The position numbers and the translations under genes were made by a program. 64,000 nt of DNA from Actinobacteria bacterium 69-20 (GTDB lineage: Bacteria > Actinomycetota > Actinomycetes > Mycobacteriales > Nakamurellaceae), in NCBI GenBank assembly GCA_001897425.1, contig MKSW01000036.1, positions 81,589-145,588 on the forward strand. The letters are read 5' to 3'. Positions within the stretch are counted from its first letter, which is position 1, and each line of letters opens with the position of its first letter. The notes under the pieces were generated by a model. It was not told the origin of the DNA. It did not search any database and saw only the letters and a program-made list of their open reading frames with translations. Of the stretch, positions 55,985-64,000 are shown one piece after another.

Positions 55985-56575
55985 ATGCCCCGTGTGCAAC
56001 CGAGTGCCGACGTCGCGGATTCCGCGCAGCTGGGGGAGGGCACCTCGGTCTGGCACCTGGCGCAGGTGCGGGAGGGCGCGGTGCTGGGCGAGAACTGCAT
56101 CGTGGGCCGCGGCGCCTATGTCGGCACGGGCGTGCGGATGGGCGACAACTGCAAGCTGCAGAACTACGCGCTGGTCTACGAGCCGGCCGTGCTGGAGGAC
56201 GGCGTCTTCATCGGCCCCGCCGTGGTGTTGACGAACGACCACTACCCGCGCTCCATCACACCGGACGGCACTCTCAAGCGCGGCGACGACTGGGAGGCCG
56301 TCGGGGTGACCATCAAGACCGGCGCGTCGATCGGCGCCCGGTCGGTGTGCGTGGCCCCGGTGACGATCGGTGCCTGGGCGCTGGTGGCCGCGGGCTCCGT
56401 CGTCACCAAGGACGTGCCCGACTTCGCTTTGGTGGCAGGCGTTCCCGCGCGCCGCATCCGCTGGGTCGGCCGCGCCGGCGTGCCGCTCACCGACCGCGGC
56501 GACGGCACCTTCGAGTGCCCGGAGACGGGCGAGACCTACACCGAGCGCGACGGCGTCCTCACCAGGGACGCGTAG
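55985..56575 (+). CDS. Left-handed beta-helix acetyltransferase (WbpD/WlbB-like)
   Basis: A 196-residue hexapeptide-repeat enzyme. Repeats run from about 20 to 155 (GEGTSVWHLAQVREGAVLGENCIVGRGAYV, TIKTGASIGARSVCVAPVTIG, VAAGSVVTKDVPDFALVAGVPARRI). The segment LTNDHYPRSITPDG matches sugar N-acetyltransferases that act on UDP-3-amino-uronates. A short C-terminal cap (FECPETGETY) follows. With the next three genes and the epimerase it fits the fourth step to UDP-2,3-diacetamido-2,3-dideoxy-glucuronate. AAGGAAC precedes the ATG. Confidence 0.88.
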   Translation: MPRVQPSADVADSAQLGEGTSVWHLAQVREGAVLGENCIVGRGAYVGTGVRMGDNCKLQNYALVYEPAVLEDGVFIGPAVVLTNDHYPRSITPDGTLKRGDDWEAVGVTIKTGASIGARSVCVAPVTIGAWALVAAGSVVTKDVPDFALVAGVPARRIRWVGRAGVPLTDRGDGTFECPETGETYTERDGVLTRDA

Positions 56576-56646
56576 CGCCGCCGAGCACGCTCGGCACAGC
56601 GATTCCGAACAATACGGATCTACAGGGTTAAGGAGACATCCGACAC

Positions 56647-57735
56647 ATGGACATGTTCATCCCACCGGCCAAGCCGCTGATCGGCGACGAAGAGGTCGCC
56701 GCAGTGGAGCACGTGCTGCGCAGCGGAATGATGGCGCAAGGCCCCGAGGTGGCGGCGTTCGAGAAGGAGTTCGCGGAGCACTTCCGGCTGGGTCGGGCGT
56801 GTGTGGCGGTCAATTCAGGCACCTCCGGCCTGCATCTCGGCCTGCTCTCCGCGGGCGTCAAGGCCGGTGACGAGGTGATCGTGCCGTCCTTCACCTTCGC
56901 GGCGACGGCCAACTCGGTCGCGCTCACCGGGGCTACTCCGGTGTTCGCGGATATCGAACCCGACTACTTCTGCCTGGATCCGGCTGCGGTGGAAGCGGCC
57001 ATCACGGAGCGCACCGTGGGCATCATGCCCGTCCACCTCTATGGGCATCCAGCGAATATGACGGCGCTCGCGGCTCTCGCCGACAAGCACGGTCTGAAGC
57101 TCTTTGAGGATGCGGCGCAGGCTCATGGTGCCTCGCTGAACGGCACGCCCGTCGGCGCCTTCGGCACGTTCGGCATGTTCTCGCTGTACCCGACGAAGAA
57201 CATGACGTCCGGCGAGGGCGGCATGGTTTCGGTCGCCGATCCGGAGGTCGAGCGACTGGTGCGGTTGTACCGCAACCAGGGCATGCAGCGGCAGTACGAG
57301 AACGAGGTCGTGGGCTTCAACAACCGGATGACGGACATCCACGCGGCGATCGGCCGGGTGCAGCTCACCAAGGTCGACGTCTGGACCGCCAAGCGGCAGG
57401 CCAACGCCGCATTCCTGTCGGCGAATCTGACGAATGTGGTCACGCCGCCGGTGGCACCCGGGGCCGTGCACGTCTACCACCAGTACACGGTGCGCATCGC
57501 CGAGGACCGCGACGGCGTCGCGAAGGCGCTGCGCGAGGAGTACCAGGTGGGCTCCGGCATGTTCTATCCCGTGCCGAACCATCGGCTCGCCCCGTTCGCC
57601 ACCGGGCAGGACCTCCCCGAGACGGAACTCGCGGCGCAGCAGTGCTTGTCGCTGCCGGTGCACCCGTCGCTCTCGGACGGGGATTTGGAGCGGATCGTGA
57701 CGGCGGTCAACGCGCTCACCTCCGCGGGCGCGTGA
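56647..57735 (+). CDS. DegT/DnrJ/EryC1/StrS aminotransferase (WbpE/WlbC-like)
   Basis: A 362-residue PLP enzyme that transfers an amino group to a 3-keto nucleotide sugar. The PLP lysine is K184 in SLYPTKNMTSGEGG, and D155 in FEDAAQAHGA binds the pyridine nitrogen. NSGTSGLHLGL is the cofactor phosphate region. The segment YPVPNHRL and the overall pattern match WbpE-type enzymes. AAGGAGA lies before the ATG. It is followed two bases later by the oxidoreductase gene. Confidence 0.92.
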   Translation: MDMFIPPAKPLIGDEEVAAVEHVLRSGMMAQGPEVAAFEKEFAEHFRLGRACVAVNSGTSGLHLGLLSAGVKAGDEVIVPSFTFAATANSVALTGATPVFADIEPDYFCLDPAAVEAAITERTVGIMPVHLYGHPANMTALAALADKHGLKLFEDAAQAHGASLNGTPVGAFGTFGMFSLYPTKNMTSGEGGMVSVADPEVERLVRLYRNQGMQRQYENEVVGFNNRMTDIHAAIGRVQLTKVDVWTAKRQANAAFLSANLTNVVTPPVAPGAVHVYHQYTVRIAEDRDGVAKALREEYQVGSGMFYPVPNHRLAPFATGQDLPETELAAQQCLSLPVHPSLSDGDLERIVTAVNALTSAGA

Positions 57736-57737
57736 CC

Positions 57738-58736
57738 ATGGCGAATCTGCGAGCGGGCCTGATCGGCCTGGGCATGATGGGTCGGCACCACGCCCGGGTT
57801 CTCTCCGGGCTGGACGGCGTCGACCTGGTGGCGGTCGCGGACCCGGCCGGCGATCCGCACCATGTCGCCGGGGACCGGCAGGTGCTCGGCGGGGTGCAGG
57901 ACATCATCGACGCGCGGGTCGACTACTGCATGGTCGCCGTGCCGACCGCGTACCACGAGGAGGTTGGGCTCGCGCTGGCCGAGGCGGGGATCCACACCCT
58001 GATCGAGAAGCCGCTCGCGCGGGACGTGGCCTCCGCACAGCGCCTCGCCGACGCGTTCACCGCGGCGGGCCTGGTCGGCGGCGTGGGGCACATCGAGCGC
58101 TACAACCCCGCGCTGCAGTCGGCGCGCGCCCGGATCGACAACGACGACCTCGGCGAGGTCTTCCAGATCGCGACCCGCCGCCAGGGGCCGTTCCCGAACC
58201 GCATCTCCGACGTCGGTGTGATCTTCGATCTCGCTTCGCATGACATCGACCTCACGGCGTGGGTGGTGCGGCAGCGCTTCGCGAAGGTGTCCGCGTTCAC
58301 CGCCAAGCGGTCGGGTCGGCCGTACGAGGACCTGGTCGCCATGAGCGGGGAGCTCGAGGGCGGCACCGTCACCGACCACCTGGTCAACTGGCTCTCGCCG
58401 CTCAAGGAGCGGGTCACCACGATCACCGGGGAACGCGGCGCCTTCGTTGCCAATACGCTCACCGCCGAGCTGACGTTCTACGCCAACGGCGCGAACCTCA
58501 ACACCTGGGACAACCTCGCCCAGTTCCGTGGGGTGACCGAGGGTGACGTGATCCGGTACGGCATCGATAAGCCGGAGCCACTGCGGATCGAGCACCAGAA
58601 CTTCCGAGACGCCGTCCTCGGCAAGGACACCGACATCGTCACGATGCAGCAGGGCCTGGACACCGTGATCGTGGCCGAGGCGGCCGTGCGGTCCGCAGCC
58701 TCCGGCACCACCATCAGCCTCTTGGAGAATGCATGA
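57738..58736 (+). CDS. Gfo/Idh/MocA oxidoreductase (WbpB/WlbA-like)
   Basis: A 332-residue NAD-dependent dehydrogenase. It has the Rossmann motif GLIGLGMMGRHHARV (residues 6–20), the EKPLARD motif and GHIERYNPA, followed by DLASHDIDLTAW with the family's catalytic-site His. It is expected to oxidise C3 of a UDP-N-acetyl-glucosaminuronate ahead of the aminotransferase. The ATG at 57738 is two bases after the previous stop. It overlaps the next gene by four bases (ATGA). Confidence 0.9.
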   Translation: MANLRAGLIGLGMMGRHHARVLSGLDGVDLVAVADPAGDPHHVAGDRQVLGGVQDIIDARVDYCMVAVPTAYHEEVGLALAEAGIHTLIEKPLARDVASAQRLADAFTAAGLVGGVGHIERYNPALQSARARIDNDDLGEVFQIATRRQGPFPNRISDVGVIFDLASHDIDLTAWVVRQRFAKVSAFTAKRSGRPYEDLVAMSGELEGGTVTDHLVNWLSPLKERVTTITGERGAFVANTLTAELTFYANGANLNTWDNLAQFRGVTEGDVIRYGIDKPEPLRIEHQNFRDAVLGKDTDIVTMQQGLDTVIVAEAAVRSAASGTTISLLENA

Positions 58737-60028
58737 ACATCACCGTCGTCGGCCTGGGCAAGATCGGCCTACCGCTCGCCGTGCAGTACGCATCGAGTGG
58801 GCATCGGGTGCGCGGGGCGGATGTCAACGCCGACACGGTCGCGACGATCAACTCCGGCCACGAGCCGTTCCCGGGTGAGGCGTATCTCGCCGAGAAGCTC
58901 GCGACGGTCGTGTCGTCCGGCCTGCTCACCGCGACAACGGATACGGCGCAGGCGGTCTCGGAGTCCGATGCGGTCGTGGTGGTCGTGCCGCTCTTCGTGG
59001 ACGATCACGACCAGCCCGACTTCGGCTGGATGGACGCGGCGACGGCCGACGTGGCCCGGGGGCTCAAGGCAGGGACGCTGGTCTCCTACGAGACCACGTT
59101 GCCGGTGGGCACCACCCGGAACCGGTTCAAGCCCATGTTGGAGACCGGGTCAGGGCTGGCCGAGGGGCGCGACTTCCACCTGATCTTCTCCCCGGAGCGG
59201 GTGCTCACCGGCCGGGTCTTCGCGGACCTGCGCAAGTACCCGAAGCTAGTCGGCGGGCTGTCGCCCGAGGGGGCCGTGCGCGGCGTCGCCTTCTACCAGC
59301 AGGTGCTGCAGTTCGACGAACGGCCGGATCTGCCGCGCGGCAACGGCGTGTGGGATCTCGGTTCCGCCGAGGCCTCGGAACTGGCGAAACTCGCCGAGAC
59401 CACCTACCGGGACGTCAATATCGGCCTCGCGAACCAGTTCGCTACCTTCGCCGCGGAGCACGGCATCGACGTCTACCAGGTGATCGAGGCGTCCAACTCG
59501 CAGCCGTATTCGCACATTCACCGGCCGGGCATCGCCGTCGGTGGGCACTGCATCCCGGTGTACCCGCGGCTCTACCTGTTCAACGACCCCGCCGCGACGG
59601 TGGTGCGGGCCGCCCGGGCCGCGAACGCCGCCATGCCGTCCTATGCGGTGGGCCTGGCCGCCGGCGCCTACGGCGATCTCGCCGGCGCCCGCGTGGCCGT
59701 GCTCGGCGCGGCCTATCGCGGCGGCGTCAAGGAGACGGCGTTCTCCGGCGTGTTCGCCACCGTCGACGCGCTGCGGGCCGCGGGCGCGACGGTGCTGGTG
59801 CACGACCCGATGTACACCGATGAGGAGATCGCGCACTTCGGTTGGGCGCCTTACCATCTCGGCGATGCCGCGGACGTGGCGATCCTGCAGGCCGACCACG
59901 ACGAGTATCGATCGCTGGCGGCGGCCGATCTGCCGGGCGTCTCCGTGATCGTGGACGGGCGCGCGATCCTGGATGCGGACGCGTTCCCCGGCGTGGACGT
60001 CCGCGTCATCGGCCGGGCGGTTCGGTAG
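58733..60028 (+). CDS. Nucleotide-sugar 6-dehydrogenase (WbpA-like)
   Basis: A 431-residue enzyme that oxidises C6 of a UDP-N-acetylhexosamine to the uronate in two NAD steps. It has the N-terminal VVGLGKIGLPLA (residues 5–16), ETTLPVGTT, ELAKLAETTYRDVNIGLANQ with the catalytic Lys, and the catalytic Cys C273 in GGHCIPVYP. The C-terminal domain (VLGAAYRGGVKETAFS, VHDPMY) is typical. As WbpA it would supply the first intermediate of the local pathway. It is convergent with the epimerase gene. Confidence 0.9.
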   Translation: MNITVVGLGKIGLPLAVQYASSGHRVRGADVNADTVATINSGHEPFPGEAYLAEKLATVVSSGLLTATTDTAQAVSESDAVVVVVPLFVDDHDQPDFGWMDAATADVARGLKAGTLVSYETTLPVGTTRNRFKPMLETGSGLAEGRDFHLIFSPERVLTGRVFADLRKYPKLVGGLSPEGAVRGVAFYQQVLQFDERPDLPRGNGVWDLGSAEASELAKLAETTYRDVNIGLANQFATFAAEHGIDVYQVIEASNSQPYSHIHRPGIAVGGHCIPVYPRLYLFNDPAATVVRAARAANAAMPSYAVGLAAGAYGDLAGARVAVLGAAYRGGVKETAFSGVFATVDALRAAGATVLVHDPMYTDEEIAHFGWAPYHLGDAADVAILQADHDEYRSLAAADLPGVSVIVDGRAILDADAFPGVDVRVIGRAVR

Positions 60029-60144
60029 GCACTGTTTCGGAAGGCGTTTTGGTAAGCAGGGCTTCGGCGTCCTGATACACGCCGCGGTACCGCTGTGCTG
60101 CCGAATTTTGCGGCGCCACCGGATTCGCGTGCGGTCGGGAAACC

Positions 60145-60167
60145 GAGTATGACGATGTTCGCGCCGG
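60145..60167 (+). repeat. Dispersed backbone motif, copy 13
   Basis: GAGTATGACGATGTTCGCG then CCGG, intergenic between the convergent dehydrogenase and epimerase genes. Confidence 0.7.
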
Positions 60168-60173
60168 CGCGGT

Positions 60174-61241
60174 TTACCTCCCGGCGCTGAGCAGTGCGTC
60201 CAGGGCGCGCTCGGCGGCGTCGCCCGTGCCGTACGGGTGGGTGCGCGCGGCCGCGGGCACCGGCCGGAGCGCGATCCGCGGCAGGTCCGCCAGCTCCGGG
60301 TCCAACACGTTCCATCCGTCGACAAGTGTTTCGGGCCATTCGGTCTCGGTGCGCACGGTGGTGCACGGCACGCCGAGCAGGTAGGCCTCCTTCTGCAGGC
60401 CGCCGGAGTCCGTAACGACGCCGGCCGACCGGGAGACGGCGGCGATCATGTCCGGGTAGGGCAGTGGCTCGGTGGTGCGGATCGCGCCGCGCGCAAGTTC
60501 CAGGCCGAAGCCCTCTGCCCGGGCGACGAGCCGCGGATGCGCCGCGAGCACGACCGGAATCGGCAGCGCCGCAAGGTGATCGAGGATCGTTGCCAGGCGC
60601 GGCTTCTCGTCGGTGTTGTCCGCGCGGTGGATGGTGGCTAGCAGGTAGGGCTCGGCCGCGTCGACGCCCGCGGGGAGCGGGGCTGGCCGCCCGTCGAGGG
60701 CCGCCACGGTGCGCAGGCACACATCCGTCATCACGTCGCCGACCAGGACGGAACGCTCCGCTAGGCCTTCGTCGGCGAGGTGTCGCATCGCCACCGCGGT
60801 AGGTGCCAGCAGTAGGTCGGCCGCATGGTCGGTGAGCACCCTGTTGTGTTCCTCGGGCATGCGGCGGTTGAAACTGCGCAGGCCGGCTTCGAGGTGGGCC
60901 ACCGGCAGGTGCATCTTGACCGCGGCCAACGCGCCGGCCAGCGTCGAATTGGTGTCCCCGTAGACCAGCGTCCAGTCCGGCCGCTCCCGCTCCAGCACCT
61001 CCTCGATCGCGGTGAGCATGGCTCCGGTCTGCGCGCCGTGCGATCCGGAGCCGATGCCGAGATCCACGTCGGCGTTGGGGATGTCGAGCATCTCGAAGAA
61101 CACGTCGGACATCGTCCGGTCGTAGTGCTGCCCGGTGTGCACGATCACGTGCTCGATGTCCGCGTGCCGGGCGCAGGCGTGCGCGATCGGCGCCAGCTTC
61201 ACGAACTGCGGGCGGGCGCCGACGATGGAGACGATCTTCAT
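60174..61241 (-). CDS. Non-hydrolysing UDP-HexNAc 2-epimerase (WecB/WbpI-like)
   Basis: A 355-residue GT-B-fold epimerase with GARPQFVKLAPI (8–19), HTGQHYDRTMSD, VYGDTNSTLAG, HLEAGLRSFNRRMPEEHNR and TDSGGLQKEA. It could make UDP-ManNAc from UDP-GlcNAc (WecB) or the mannuronate epimer of the diacetamido sugar (WbpI). The neighbouring WbpA/B/D/E-like genes favour the second, but motifs alone cannot decide. It overlaps the next gene of the minus-strand operon by four bases. Confidence 0.9.
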   Translation of the reverse strand: MKIVSIVGARPQFVKLAPIAHACARHADIEHVIVHTGQHYDRTMSDVFFEMLDIPNADVDLGIGSGSHGAQTGAMLTAIEEVLERERPDWTLVYGDTNSTLAGALAAVKMHLPVAHLEAGLRSFNRRMPEEHNRVLTDHAADLLLAPTAVAMRHLADEGLAERSVLVGDVMTDVCLRTVAALDGRPAPLPAGVDAAEPYLLATIHRADNTDEKPRLATILDHLAALPIPVVLAAHPRLVARAEGFGLELARGAIRTTEPLPYPDMIAAVSRSAGVVTDSGGLQKEAYLLGVPCTTVRTETEWPETLVDGWNVLDPELADLPRIALRPVPAAARTHPYGTGDAAERALDALLSAGR

Positions 61242-62542
61242 GGGGCGTCGGGTGACGCCGGGACCACGTCACCGGAGTCCGCGCTCCGGTCGGACCGTCG
61301 CCGCCTTGCCTCGAGGACCATCGGCGCAACTGCGGGGGCGATCATCCACGCGGTGATCGCGATGGACGGGATCGAGTAGAGGTTCGTCGTCATCGCGTCG
61401 ACCATGAACGCGGCCAGCCCGAGGGTCGGGCCCAGGATGCGGGGATCACGCGACCGGAGGAAGCGCAGGCTGAGCGCGATGGCGAGCGCGAGCGCCAACG
61501 CCGCGAAGACACCGGATTCGGCGCCGAGGTACAGCAGCGAGTTGTGCGGTGTCGCGTCGGCAACCCCGAACGGCGTGTTCTTGTACAGGTAGAAATACTT
61601 CATGTACTGGTCGGGGCCGACCCCGAACCACGGGTGGTCGACGAACATCCGCCACCCCGCGTTCCAGAGCGCCAGCCGATCGTTGTCGAAGTTGAACATG
61701 CGGGCGCGTAGCGGGGTTGCGAAGAAGACCGCCGCACAGACCGCGACGATCGGCACCCAGACGCGTGGTCGCGCCGCCGCCAGCAGCAAGATCACCACGG
61801 CGGCCCCGGCGAGGGCGATGGGGGTCCGTGACAACGTGAAGACGAGCGCGACCAGAATCAGGACGGCGCTGGCCCACCACCCCCAGCGGGCACGCCCACG
61901 TGCCGCCATGGCGAGCCCGACCGCCATGGGGAGGGTCATGGCGAAGAAGCCGCCGATGAACGTCGAGGCCATCGCCGTGGTGCCGGTGATCCGGCCCCAG
62001 ACGAACATGCCGCCGATCACGCCCTCGGTGTATGAGATTCCGATCAGCCCGCCGGGCCCGTACCACCGCAGCGCGTAGGAGACCAGCCCGAAGGCGGCCT
62101 CGAACACCGAGACCGCGACCAGGGCGCGGATCATGCGCCGGCCGTCCGACGGGCTGCGGATCAGCAGGTAGGCCAGCGCCACCACCACGGCGTTCAGCAA
62201 CCACCGAACCGGCCCGGAGGCGAGCGAGTGAACCGACCCGGCAAGCAGGGCCGCGATGAGCGTGAACGGCACGACGAGCGCCAGCGCGAACGCCTCCGGC
62301 GCCCGCCGGACGGTGAGGTCGCGCCACCGGCCGCTTCGTAACACCGCGATCAGGCCCACGGCCGCAGCGGCCAGCGTGCTGAGATCGCTGTAGTCGAGGA
62401 AGGTTCCGGCCACCGCGACGTGGGGGGTAGCCGGGGCGATGGCGACCAACGCGGTGAACGCGACGGTCGCGCGCGAGGTCGGGGCCGCGTCCGCCGTATG
62501 ACGGGCGCGGGGAGCGGGTGCGGTGCTGCCGACGTCGGTCAT
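61238..62542 (-). CDS. O-antigen ligase/polymerase-like membrane protein
   Basis: A 434-residue protein with about eleven hydrophobic segments and a long periplasmic loop in the C-terminal half (FNFDNDRLALWNAGWRMFVDHPWFGVGPDQYMKYFYL, with PHNSLLYLGAESG). The WxxGWRMFxDHPxxGVG and PHNxLL pattern is the Wzy_C/WaaL signature, so it probably polymerises or ligates a surface glycan. The ATG at 62542 is used; the longer frame upstream is a shadow of the next gene. It overlaps both neighbours. Confidence 0.87.
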   Translation of the reverse strand: MTDVGSTAPAPRARHTADAAPTSRATVAFTALVAIAPATPHVAVAGTFLDYSDLSTLAAAAVGLIAVLRSGRWRDLTVRRAPEAFALALVVPFTLIAALLAGSVHSLASGPVRWLLNAVVVALAYLLIRSPSDGRRMIRALVAVSVFEAAFGLVSYALRWYGPGGLIGISYTEGVIGGMFVWGRITGTTAMASTFIGGFFAMTLPMAVGLAMAARGRARWGWWASAVLILVALVFTLSRTPIALAGAAVVILLLAAARPRVWVPIVAVCAAVFFATPLRARMFNFDNDRLALWNAGWRMFVDHPWFGVGPDQYMKYFYLYKNTPFGVADATPHNSLLYLGAESGVFAALALALAIALSLRFLRSRDPRILGPTLGLAAFMVDAMTTNLYSIPSIAITAWMIAPAVAPMVLEARRRRSDRSADSGDVVPASPDAP

Positions 62543-63597
62543 CGCGCTCCTCCCGGGCGGTGTCCCCGGCGTCCGGTCAGGGCGGTCCGATCGATCGCGC
62601 GCAGCACCTGGCCCAGCACGTCGTTCGGGAACGCCGGGAACTCCGGGCGCTCCCGCCGGGTGAAGACCAGCCCGGAGACGTCCGATGCCGAGGTCAGCCG
62701 GCGGAGTCGGCCGTCGGCGATCAGCGCCCGGTCCACGGAGCCCAGGCGCCCGCTGAACATCGACCACACCGGTGTGCCCAGGGCAACCGCCTCACGATTC
62801 ATCGTCCCGCCCGCCGAGATCAACGCGTCCGACCACCACACCAGCGCCGGTCCGTCGACGGTGTGCTCCAGCACGTGGACGTTCGGGGCCTCGCAGAGTT
62901 CCTTGACCTGGGGCACATGCGACGGATGCCGGGGGAGTACGAACGTCAGCACGTCGGTCTGCTGCTGTAGGTGTTTGATCAGCGTCGGCCAGAGCGGATT
63001 CTCCTGTCGGTGGTACATCGCCCCGACGGCCGGCGGCCGCAGGGTGACGACCGGCCCCTGCCGATCGGCGATACCAAGGTCGGCGCGCTCCGCCTCGCTC
63101 GGCCGGAAACCGGTGAGGTAGACCTCCTCCTTGAGCCCGTGATATCGCCAGGTCTTGCCACGTCCCCCGTGCGAGTTCACCAGATCGCGTGAGAACGCCT
63201 CGGGGAGGAGCAGTCTCGTGGCCAGCCGGAAGAGCAGGTGGGTGCCCGGGTGGTATTCGTAGTCGACCATCGTCAGCTGCGGTATTCCGAGCAGGCGGGC
63301 GGTGATCGGTTGGTCGTAGGAGCCGTGCGCCACCGCGACGTCCGGTGAGAATTGCCGGATGACGGGGAGGAGTTCCCTGACCCGCGCGCCGAGCGAACCG
63401 ACCTTGCCGGCGAGCGATTGCCGTGCGCCGGACCCGATCGCCAGCGGTGCGTCGAACAACTTCTCGGCCAATTCGACGGTGTACGCGAAGTGGCGTGCGG
63501 TGACGAGAACCTCGTCACCGCGGGCGGCGATCGCCCGCGCGATCGGTGCGAAGAACAGTGCGTGGGGAGAATTGGTCAGATCCACCCAGACTCGCAC
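62539..63597 (-). CDS. DUF354 protein, GT-B glycosyltransferase-like
   Basis: A 352-residue protein of the DUF354 family, related in fold to UDP-GlcNAc 2-epimerases and GT-B glycosyltransferases. MRVWVDLTNSPHALFFAPIARAI is the family N-terminus. VAHGSYDQPITARLLGIPQLTMVDYEY and ISAGGTMNREAVALGTPVWSMFSGRLGSVDR follow. The exact reaction is unknown. Position within a polysaccharide locus suggests glycan assembly. It diverges from the flippase gene. Confidence 0.85.
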   Translation of the reverse strand: MRVWVDLTNSPHALFFAPIARAIAARGDEVLVTARHFAYTVELAEKLFDAPLAIGSGARQSLAGKVGSLGARVRELLPVIRQFSPDVAVAHGSYDQPITARLLGIPQLTMVDYEYHPGTHLLFRLATRLLLPEAFSRDLVNSHGGRGKTWRYHGLKEEVYLTGFRPSEAERADLGIADRQGPVVTLRPPAVGAMYHRQENPLWPTLIKHLQQQTDVLTFVLPRHPSHVPQVKELCEAPNVHVLEHTVDGPALVWWSDALISAGGTMNREAVALGTPVWSMFSGRLGSVDRALIADGRLRRLTSASDVSGLVFTRRERPEFPAFPNDVLGQVLRAIDRTALTGRRGHRPGGAR

Positions 63598-63732
63598 ACG
63601 AACCCCTTCGATGTGACCGACCGATCGCGCTCGCGGGCCGTGCCGTTAGAGTAAAAACGCAAGGCTCCCCTAAGCAGTGCCCGCACACAGAGATGGTACT
63701 CACGGCGCGTCTCCGACGCGGGAAGGCAGCGC

Positions 63733-64000
63733 GTGGTCCGCGAGCGGCTGATCTACAAGACGGTATTGTCCCTGGTCACGATCGCCGCTTCTGGGGCGAT
63801 CCGCCTCGCGTTCTCCCTGCTCGTCGGACATGTCTTCGGCCCGCCCACGCTCGGCCACGCGAACGTCATCATCTCCGGCGCCGTCTTCGCGACGCTGCTC
63901 TGCTCGCCCGGAATGGGGCAATCGGTGGCGCGGCAGATGGCGACGCGGGGCCTGACGATCGATTCGCCGCAGGGCAGGACGATCCTGGCGCGCGCCACCG
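63733..64000 (+). CDS. Polysaccharide flippase-like membrane protein (N-terminal part)
   Basis: A GTG-started frame (VVRERLIYKTVLSLVTIAAS…) runs off the right edge with 89 codons visible and no stop. Two hydrophobic segments (LVTIAASGAIRLAFSLLVGHVFG; ANVIISGAVFATLLCSPGMG) and the arrangement resemble the start of Wzx/MATE-type lipid-linked oligosaccharide flippases. This would complete the export part of the locus. The identification is tentative because most of the gene lies outside. Confidence 0.6.
   Translation, partial: MVRERLIYKTVLSLVTIAASGAIRLAFSLLVGHVFGPPTLGHANVIISGAVFATLLCSPGMGQSVARQMATRGLTIDSPQGRTILARAT

Noticed and set aside
62496-62510. GTATGACGGGCGCGG resembling the dispersed motif
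   Set aside because: Only the GTATGACG part matches and the right half is unrelated. It was not counted among the 13.
63640-63675. Possible iron-regulator (DtxR/IdeR) box before the flippase gene (AAGGCTCCCCTAA)
   Set aside because: Only one half-site resembles the consensus. The other half does not match, so it is not reported as a site.

Overview
The window is high-GC actinobacterial DNA. Its backbone gene order (acidic-tailed membrane protein–purN–purH; cdd–deoA–add beside a conserved hypothetical protein; mycobacterial-type FprA; eukaryotic-type NADP isocitrate dehydrogenase; deoC with two aldehyde dehydrogenases) points to the Mycobacteriales, probably a genus near Gordonia, Dietzia or Tomitella. 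The genus cannot be fixed from the sequence alone. No tRNA, rRNA or CRISPR array was seen.

Layout. 1–31.2 kb is housekeeping: purine synthesis (purN, purH), a VapBC toxin–antitoxin pair, an acetylxylan-esterase-like hydrolase, gltX, folD, icd, a small palindrome-bracketed nuclease gene, a zinc alcohol dehydrogenase, xth, a CNNM/CBS transporter, trpS, a YihY membrane protein, then a nucleoside uptake and salvage operon (BMP lipoprotein, ABC ATPase, two permeases, cdd, deoA, add), a conserved hypothetical gene, a polytopic membrane protein, fprA and a lipoprotein gene. 31.2–52.1 kb is accessory. It holds an ECF sigma factor with its membrane partner, several AT-richer secreted or lipoprotein genes, a small secreted peptide with an ABC exporter or immunity system, two more secreted proteins, a decayed IS5-type element, a DUF4143 gene fragment, and a complete ROK–ABC–GH35 beta-galactoside cluster. 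52.1–64 kb returns to the backbone: two aldehyde dehydrogenases with deoC (deoxyribose catabolism), then a polysaccharide locus encoding all five enzyme types of the UDP-2,3-diacetamido-uronic acid pathway, an O-antigen polymerase/ligase-like protein, a DUF354 protein and the start of a flippase.

Non-genic structure stands out. (1) A DUF559 (Vsr-like) nuclease gene is bounded on both sides by related 69-bp palindromes, with a third solo copy 1.2 kb downstream. (2) A roughly 20-bp motif (core GTATGACGCTGTTCGCG) occurs 13 times in the backbone, often inside N-terminal coding regions or at gene ends, and I did not find it in the accessory region. (3) The accessory region is bracketed by two pairs of direct repeats in interleaved order (A–B'–A'–B). 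The A pair copies the 3' end of the lipoprotein gene and the B pair copies the 3' end of an aldehyde dehydrogenase gene, as if two cassettes had been stacked in one hotspot. (4) Three accessory genes share the promoter-like motif GTGACAA-N14-GTCACTRARTWGGT, probably the regulon of the local ECF sigma factor.

How the genes work together. Nucleosides taken up by the BMP/ABC system are deaminated and phosphorolysed by Cdd, Add and DeoA. The deoxyribose phosphate produced can pass to DeoC and the aldehyde dehydrogenases at 52–55.7 kb. The beta-galactoside cluster is self-contained. The ECF island looks like an envelope or secreted-peptide system, whose function is not established.
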